DNA of 10,683 nucleotides. It comes from Clostridia bacterium (GTDB lineage: Bacteria; Bacillota; Clostridia; Christensenellales; UBA1242). This document shows positions 6,324 through 10,683 of the stretch, in pieces. The notes below the pieces were generated by a model. It saw nothing but the letters and a program-made list of their open reading frames with translations. It had not been told where the DNA came from and searched no databases. The position numbers and the translations under genes are program-made. The DNA lies in assembly GCA_017456465.1 (NCBI GenBank), contig JAFTJJ010000111.1:1-10683 (forward strand), written 5' to 3'. Within the stretch, counting starts at the first letter, position 1; every line of letters begins with the position of its first letter.

Positions 6324-8480
6324 TTATCTATAAACATCATAAACTTCTTTCATTGCACTAATTTTTCCAATGATTTCTGTGAGCTGTTTTCTTGAATTGA
6401 TCATAACACCAATATTCACAATCACCTGCTCACTTTTTGCATTTCTGTCCATTGTCAGAAATGAAATATCAATCTTATTTTCCGCAATTTTGTTTGAAAT
6501 TGCGTTCAAAACACCCGTCGAATTCTTTGCAACAACCTTGAAACTTGCATTGTAGAGGTCTTTGAGGCTATCCTCGCCCCAAACAGTTTGAATGAATCTG
6601 TCAGGCTCCAAAAATGCAATATGTTCACAGTCTCGTCTGTGAATGGTGACACCTTTCCCTCTTGAAACATAACCAACAATTTCATCTCCCGGGATTGGAT
6701 TGCAACATTTTGCAAACTTTTTGAAAAGGTCACTTTGTCCTCCAGCAATGACTCCATCTTGCCCTTTTGTTCCTTTTGTCTCGGCAAGTGTTGCTTTCTG
6801 TTCTTTTTTCTTCAAATTAACTTTTGCAAAAAATTTATTTAATGCTTGTGATGCTGTAATCCCACCGTAACCCACAATGGCAAACACATCATCAAGTTTT
6901 GCAAGATGATACTTTTCTTGAACTTCTGCAAGAGACTCCTTGTCTTCAAGAAGTTTTGAGAGTACAAAACCATTTCTCTTTGCACACTCTTCGAGCATTT
7001 CCTTTCCGATTTTGATGTTCTCTTCTCTTTGTTCTTTTTTGAAATATGCCCTAATTTTTGCAGCAGTGCTTTTGTTTACAATTTTGAGCCAATCTCTTGA
7101 TGGGGTTTTAAGTGGCGATGTTTGAATTTCAATCAAATCACCAGTTTCAAGCTGCGTTGTAATTGGCACCATCTTGCCATTAACTTTTGCACCAACACAA
7201 GTGTTTCCAAGTTTTGAGTGCACTGCATAAGCAAAATCAAGCACAATTGACCCCTTTGAAAGTTCAAGAACGTTCAAGTTTGGAGTGAACACAAAAATCG
7301 AATTTGGAAAAAATCCAGCTTTGATGATGTCCAAAAATTCATTGTTTTCTTTTGAAACCACGTCAGAATTTTTGCTTTCTTCATTTTTCTTTTCAAAAAG
7401 TGCAGCGTTTCCTGCTTTGCCCGAAGTGTTTACTGATCCTTTTTCTTTGTACATCCAGTGAGCCGCCATTCCATATTCACTGAAAATGTGCATTTCTTCA
7501 GTTCTGATCTGAATTTCAAAAGGAATGTCTCCGTGCTCTGCCTTATAGAGCACTGTTGTGTGCAATGATCTGTACAAGTTTTTCTTTGGCTGAGCAATAT
7601 AGTCCTTAATCCTTCCAGCAACAGGCTTCCAAATGTTGTGAACAGCACCAAGCATTGTGTAGCAGTCTTTGACTGTTTTGACAATGATTCTGTTTGCAAT
7701 AACATCAAAAATATTTTCCTTGCCTTTTTCAAGAGTCTTTTTGTAAAAGCTGAAAATGCTCTTCACTCTGCTCTGCAGCCTCGCATCAATGCCATACGAC
7801 TCTGCTTCTTTTTGAATTTTTGCACTAATATCATCAACAATGTTTTTACTTTGTTTATATTTCTTGTCAAGATATTGTTTTGTGTCTTCAAACTCAACAG
7901 GCAAAATATATTTAAAACTCAAATCTCCAAGAATATTTTTAACATGGTTCATTCCAAGCATTTCAGCAAGGGGAACATAAAGATCCATGGTTTCTTTTGC
8001 AATTTTGATTTGAGATTCCCTGTCCTTAACGTCAAGCGTTTCCATGTTGTGCATTCGATCTGCAAGCTTGACAAAGGCGACCCTTGCATCAGCCCCCAAA
8101 GCCAAAAACATGTTTCTCAAGTTTTCAACCTCTCCAGGATTCGTTCTTCTTGATTTTTTGATGAGTTCAACCTTGCTTGCCCCTTCACAAATGTTTGCGA
8201 CCTCATCGCCAAACTTGTCTCTAATTTCTGAAACCTTTGTGCTTGTGTCTTCCAAAACATCGTGCAAAAGACCACTAATCACTGATTGCAAATCGGCTTT
8301 GTGTTGCATTAAAATTTTTGCAACTTCCACAGCGTGAACAATATAATCGTCCCCGTTGTCTCTTTTTTGACCTTCGTGCTTGAGTTTTGCAAAATCAAAG
8401 GCCTTGACAATAGACTTCTGTCCGTCTTCTCCATAAGCCTGTGTTGCAAAATCCAAAAACTCTTTATTCAGTTCTTTCAT
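6324..8480 (-). CDS. rel: Bifunctional (p)ppGpp synthetase/hydrolase Rel
   Basis: Makes and degrades the starvation alarmone (p)ppGpp; cytoplasmic, regulated through the ribosome. The 718-residue product has the full long-RSH architecture. HD hydrolase (about 25-180): His49, His73-Asp74 with EDT, and LADRMHN with Asp141 and Asn145, all intact. Synthetase (about 230-345): SRVK with Arg238 and Lys240, Asp259, RIKD at 290-293 (the basic RxKD form seen in bifunctional enzymes), YRSLHTT at 303-309, and EIQIRT with Glu322. TGS about 395-455, zinc-finger-type domain with Cys592-Cys593, His614 and Cys618, ACT about 645-718. The linker 347-385 is Lys/Asn/Ser/Glu-rich and lacks the usual tryptophan-containing helix. 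GAGG lies about 7 bases before the ATG. It appears to be its own transcription unit, possibly reading into the next gene. Whether called relA, rel or spoT is naming only. Confidence 0.96.
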   Translation of the reverse strand: MKELNKEFLDFATQAYGEDGQKSIVKAFDFAKLKHEGQKRDNGDDYIVHAVEVAKILMQHKADLQSVISGLLHDVLEDTSTKVSEIRDKFGDEVANICEGASKVELIKKSRRTNPGEVENLRNMFLALGADARVAFVKLADRMHNMETLDVKDRESQIKIAKETMDLYVPLAEMLGMNHVKNILGDLSFKYILPVEFEDTKQYLDKKYKQSKNIVDDISAKIQKEAESYGIDARLQSRVKSIFSFYKKTLEKGKENIFDVIANRIIVKTVKDCYTMLGAVHNIWKPVAGRIKDYIAQPKKNLYRSLHTTVLYKAEHGDIPFEIQIRTEEMHIFSEYGMAAHWMYKEKGSVNTSGKAGNAALFEKKNEESKNSDVVSKENNEFLDIIKAGFFPNSIFVFTPNLNVLELSKGSIVLDFAYAVHSKLGNTCVGAKVNGKMVPITTQLETGDLIEIQTSPLKTPSRDWLKIVNKSTAAKIRAYFKKEQREENIKIGKEMLEECAKRNGFVLSKLLEDKESLAEVQEKYHLAKLDDVFAIVGYGGITASQALNKFFAKVNLKKKEQKATLAETKGTKGQDGVIAGGQSDLFKKFAKCCNPIPGDEIVGYVSRGKGVTIHRRDCEHIAFLEPDRFIQTVWGEDSLKDLYNASFKVVAKNSTGVLNAISNKIAENKIDISFLTMDRNAKSEQVIVNIGVMINSRKQLTEIIGKISAMKEVYDVYR

Positions 8481-8536
8481 TAAAAGACCTCACTCTTTGA
8501 TGGCAGAATTGCCCATTCTCCCACTTTGTCAATTTT

Positions 8537-8565
8537 ATAATACCATATAATTTACAAAATATAAA
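8537..8565 (-). promoter_or_regulatory. Probable rel promoter (extended -10)
   Basis: On the minus strand TATTAT (8542-8537) is preceded by TGG, giving an extended -10. TTTATA (8565-8560, 4 of 6) sits 17 bp upstream as a weak -35. Predicted start near 8530 and a leader of about 50 bases. A perfect TTGACA at 8532-8527 lies just downstream of the -10 but has no convincing partner. Confidence 0.45.
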
Positions 8566-8618
8566 CATTCTTTTGCAAAATCAATAAATTTTTTATGTAT
8601 TTTGAATAATTATTATAT

Positions 8619-8647
8619 TTGATGCAAGTTTTGGCATGTGATAAACT
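8619..8647 (+). promoter_or_regulatory. Possible promoter for the two-helix membrane protein
   Basis: TTGATG (8619-8624), a 17-bp spacer, and TAAACT (8642-8647) preceded by TGA, an extended -10. Each hexamer matches consensus at only 4 of 6 positions. The predicted start near 8654 would put the AAAGGAG binding site at the very 5' end of the transcript, which is unusual but matches the short leaders predicted elsewhere in the window. Confidence 0.35.
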
Positions 8648-8668
8648 CTAATAAAAGGAGAAATGTTT

Positions 8669-9226
8669 ATGTTTTTTTCAAAAAGACAAAGGGCACTGGA
8701 TAAAGAAATATCAAAAGGGGCAAAATTTTATTCAGAAAACGAAGAAACAATAACAATAAATATCAAATCACAAAATCATGACCAAATTTTTTCTGAGTAT
8801 AACTATGAAGACAAAACCACACTCAATCCCAATCTGTGTGATTATTTGTGGGATAATGCAAAACTTGCACCACTCGACAAAGATTTGACCATCAAAATTT
8901 ATGACAAATCAAATCTAAACTCTGAAGAAGTTGGTTGTGCAATTCGCACACATTACAGAAGAGAATATGTTGATGCCAAAAATGAACTCAAAAAAATAAA
9001 TATTTTCTCACTCGCATGTATGCTTGTTGGAATTGTTTTCTTAATTGCGCTTGCTTTTTTGCATAATGCTTTCAACAACTATTATATTGACATTCTTCTT
9101 GAAATTTCATCATGGGTGTTCATTTGGGAGGCTGTTGATCGTTGGTTTTTGGAGCGACCATCCATTCGCAGAAAATGCATACGAATTCAAAAACTCTACT
9201 CCGCCAAAATTGTGATTGTGAAGTAA
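8669..9226 (+). CDS. Conserved-looking two-helix membrane protein of unknown function
   Basis: A 185-residue protein with a soluble N-terminal domain (about 1-108) and a helical hairpin (about 112-132 and 139-157) followed by a short basic tail. The segments LNPNLCDYLWDNAK (about 55-68), AIRTHYRREY (about 91-100) and SSWVFIWEAVDRWF (about 145-158) recall a family of uncharacterised Firmicute and Bacteroidetes membrane proteins that share a GWVFIWEAVD-type signature; I know no name or function for it. The second ATG (8669) is chosen because AAAGGAG ends 8 bases before it but only 2 bases before the ATG at 8663. It stands alone: rel diverges on one side and a terminator separates it from the two-component pair on the other. 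Signature recognition is from memory. Confidence 0.82.
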   Translation: MFFSKRQRALDKEISKGAKFYSENEETITINIKSQNHDQIFSEYNYEDKTTLNPNLCDYLWDNAKLAPLDKDLTIKIYDKSNLNSEEVGCAIRTHYRREYVDAKNELKKINIFSLACMLVGIVFLIALAFLHNAFNNYYIDILLEISSWVFIWEAVDRWFLERPSIRRKCIRIQKLYSAKIVIVK

Positions 9227-9227
9227 G

Positions 9228-9258
9228 CAAAAGGGCAAAAAGACATGCCCTTTTGTTA
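9228..9258 (+). terminator. Intrinsic terminator after the membrane protein gene
   Basis: CAAAAGGGCA at 9228-9237 pairs with TGCCCTTTTG at 9246-9255 around an 8-base loop. The T-run lies within the 3' arm (TTTT) and continues as TTATG then TTTT. It begins directly after the stop codon at 9226. Confidence 0.75.
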
Positions 9259-9261
9259 TGT

Positions 9262-9278
9262 TTTACAAAACTTTTACA
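9262..9278 (+). promoter_or_regulatory. Tandem TTTACA box, possible response-regulator operator
   Basis: TTTACA at 9262-9267 and again at 9273-9278, separated by 5 bases, so the repeats are exactly 11 bp apart and on the same helix face. The spacing is typical of OmpR/PhoB-family regulators and the sequence resembles the TTAACA-like, 5-bp-spaced boxes of Bacillus PhoP. It lies just upstream of the likely promoter of a gene encoding such a regulator, so autoregulation is a reasonable inference, though the DNA is AT-rich and chance repeats occur. Confidence 0.4.
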
Positions 9279-9294
9279 ATTAAATAATAAAATA

Positions 9295-9323
9295 TTGATG
9301 ATGTATGTGTTAATATATATATG
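9295..9323 (+). promoter_or_regulatory. Possible promoter of the two-component operon
   Basis: TTGATG (9295-9300), 17 bp, TATATG (9318-9323); TATGAT at 9320-9325 with 19 bp is an alternative -10. Predicted start near 9330, about 17 bases before the ATG. The tract is a run of TA repeats, so the exact -10 is uncertain. Confidence 0.35.
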
Positions 9324-9346
9324 ATCATAAATAATGGAGAGTTGAA

Positions 9347-10018
9347 ATGGCAAAAATACTTATTGTTGAAGACGACAAAGAATTAAATTCATTGATGCGC
9401 AGCTATTTTGAAAATAATGGATATCAAACAAATTCAGCGTTTAATGGCTATGATGCTTTTTGCAAAATGCAAGAACAAACATTTGATATCATTCTTTCGG
9501 ATATCATGATGCCAGAAATGGATGGATTCTCATTTGTTGAAAAAATCAGACAATCAAATAATCAAATACCAGTAATATTCATGACTGCACGCGATGATAA
9601 GTTTTCAAAACAACTTGGATATAAAATTGGAATTGATGATTATGTAGTTAAACCATTTGACCTTGACGAACTTAACTTAAAAATTGGTGCAATATTGAGA
9701 AGGACACAAATCAACAATGCTGCACAACTTGTGGTTGGAAATCTCATTCTTGACAAAGATGAACATATGGCTTATTTGGATGATGAAGAGCTCCCACTCA
9801 CGGTCAGAGAATTTGACCTCTTGTTCAAACTCTTGTCATTCCCCAAAAAAACATTCACTAGATCACAACTCATGGAAGAGTTTTGGGACTATGACTCTTC
9901 AGCGACATCAAGAACTGTTGATGTTTACATGGCAAAACTAAGGGACAAAACAAGTCGCTGCAACGGTTTTGAAATTTTGACTGTACATGGTCTTGGTTAC
10001 AAGGTGGTGCTCAAATGA
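9347..10018 (+). CDS. OmpR/PhoB-family response regulator
   Basis: A 223-residue DNA-binding response regulator, cytoplasmic. The receiver domain (about 1-118) has the acidic pair Asp9-Asp10 after Glu8, phospho-acceptor Asp52 in LSDIMMPEMDG, Thr80 and Lys102-Pro103, all the residues needed for phosphorelay. The winged-helix domain (about 128-223) shows LTVREFDLL at 151-159, the recognition-helix region SRTVDVYMAKLRDK at 188-201, and the wing VHGLGYK at 213-219. Binding site GGAGA lies 6 bases before the ATG. The sensor kinase begins within its last codons (ATGA overlap), so the two form a translationally coupled pair. Targets cannot be read; a tandem TTTACA box upstream suggests self-control. 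It ends in TGA. Confidence 0.93.
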   Translation: MAKILIVEDDKELNSLMRSYFENNGYQTNSAFNGYDAFCKMQEQTFDIILSDIMMPEMDGFSFVEKIRQSNNQIPVIFMTARDDKFSKQLGYKIGIDDYVVKPFDLDELNLKIGAILRRTQINNAAQLVVGNLILDKDEHMAYLDDEELPLTVREFDLLFKLLSFPKKTFTRSQLMEEFWDYDSSATSRTVDVYMAKLRDKTSRCNGFEILTVHGLGYKVVLK

Positions 10019-10683
10019 AAAGAAATAAAGATGGATTCATTGGATTCTCCATGATCGGATTTTTGATTTTTTTCCTAACTGTTATTGTTTCATCAACAAT
10101 GTCGATTACTGTTTATTATCTTATCAATAAATATTCAAAAGGAAACACTCTTCTTGTTGGAATCGCAGTTCTAATAACAATTCTCATCATCTCAATTATA
10201 TTCACTTGGATTGACATTTTGAGAAGAAAAAGAATGATCGATTCACCCGTGAAAAAAATCCTTGACGCGACACAAAAAATTGCCTCTGGAGATTTTTCGG
10301 TCAAGCTTGAACCAAACCATGATTATATCAAGTACGACTCATATGATCTTATTTATGAAAATATTAATATAATGACTGCTGAGCTTTCAAAAAATGAAGT
10401 TCTCAAAAATGACTTTATTTCAAATGTTTCGCACGAAATCAAAACCCCTCTCGCAGTCATTCAAAATTATGCTCAAGTACTAAAACAAAACAACATCCCC
10501 GAAGAACAAAAACAAGAATATTTGAATGGACTTGTTCTTCAAACAAACAAGCTTTCGTCACTTGTTTCAAACATCTTAAAACTCAACAAACTCGAAAATC
10601 AGAAAATTGTGCCTGAATTTAGTGAGTTTGATATCTCTGAGCTTCTGAGAATAACCACTCTTTCTTTCGAAAATTTATTTGAA
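10015..10683 (+). CDS. Two-component sensor histidine kinase (partial, 5' part)
   Basis: The first 223 residues of a membrane sensor kinase, cut by the window end. Two membrane helices (about 9-37 and 45-66) are joined by only about seven residues (NKYSKGN region), so there is almost no extracellular sensor domain. A HAMP-type linker follows (about 70-123, with DATQKIASGDFSVKL), then the dimerisation/phosphorylation domain with the H-box SNVSHEIKTPL and phospho-acceptor His140. A second helix with TNKLSSLVSNILKLNKLE (about 175-192) completes this domain; the ATPase domain lies outside the window. The ATG overlaps the regulator stop by 4 bases (ATGA). The short loop suggests sensing within or at the membrane, or through a partner protein; the signal is unknown. 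Confidence 0.92.
   Translation, partial: MKRNKDGFIGFSMIGFLIFFLTVIVSSTMSITVYYLINKYSKGNTLLVGIAVLITILIISIIFTWIDILRRKRMIDSPVKKILDATQKIASGDFSVKLEPNHDYIKYDSYDLIYENINIMTAELSKNEVLKNDFISNVSHEIKTPLAVIQNYAQVLKQNNIPEEQKQEYLNGLVLQTNKLSSLVSNILKLNKLENQKIVPEFSEFDISELLRITTLSFENLFE

Noticed and set aside
7638..8153. 171-residue open frame on the plus strand
   Set aside because: It lies wholly antisense to the Rel catalytic domains, whose conserved motifs prove the minus-strand frame. It has no sensible binding site and looks like a shadow.
8527..8532. Perfect TTGACA on the minus strand upstream of rel
   Set aside because: At 16-18 bp downstream the best -10 is AATTCT, a poor match. The extended -10 at 8542-8537 is preferred, though this hexamer could still contribute.
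1..10683. Alternative genetic code (TGA as Trp)
   Set aside because: Trp is encoded by TGG throughout, and two genes (ending at 1008 on minus and 10018 on plus) stop at TGA.
1..10683. Mobile elements, phage genes, CRISPR array, toxin-antitoxin or defence genes
   Set aside because: I found no transposase, integrase, regular repeat array or related motif on either strand; gaps between genes are all under 200 bases and hold promoters and terminators.

Overview
The window looks like ordinary chromosomal DNA of an AT-rich, Gram-positive-type bacterium, most likely an anaerobic Firmicute of the clostridial kind. This rests on strong AGGAG-type ribosome binding sites, SigA-like promoters with extended -10 elements (TGnTATAAT type), a single long bifunctional Rel protein, a peptidoglycan-type dapA, and a flavin thioredoxin reductase-like enzyme lacking its NADPH motifs. 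The standard genetic code fits: TGG is read as Trp and two genes end in TGA. The species cannot be named from sequence alone.

Layout. (1) 1-122: the 3' end of an unidentified plus-strand gene, facing a bidirectional terminator at 136-167. (2) 182-2883, minus strand: a three-gene run, transcribed in the order flavin thioredoxin reductase-like protein, membrane-anchored alpha/beta hydrolase, Pr6Pr-family membrane protein. A second promoter lies before the last gene. (3) 3026-5696, plus strand: dapA and glmS, tightly linked, both making cell-wall precursors, closed by a bidirectional terminator at 5716-5745. (4) 5756-8480, minus strand: rel, the (p)ppGpp synthetase/hydrolase, followed by a 167-aa protein of unknown function with its own near-consensus promoter. 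(5) 8669-9226, plus strand: a two-helix membrane protein of unknown function with its own terminator. (6) 9347-10683, plus strand: an OmpR/PhoB-type response regulator overlapping by 4 bp a sensor kinase that runs off the window.

How the genes fit together. The themes are cell wall (DapA, GlmS), global starvation signalling (Rel), thiol redox (thioredoxin reductase-like) and envelope sensing (two-component pair). I see no insertion sequence, phage gene, CRISPR array, tRNA or rRNA, and no clear sign of a new multi-gene system. The points most worth a second look are the reductase without NADPH motifs, a TTTACA-N5-TTTACA tandem box before the response regulator, two unidentified proteins with their own promoters, and several predicted promoters that imply very short mRNA leaders.
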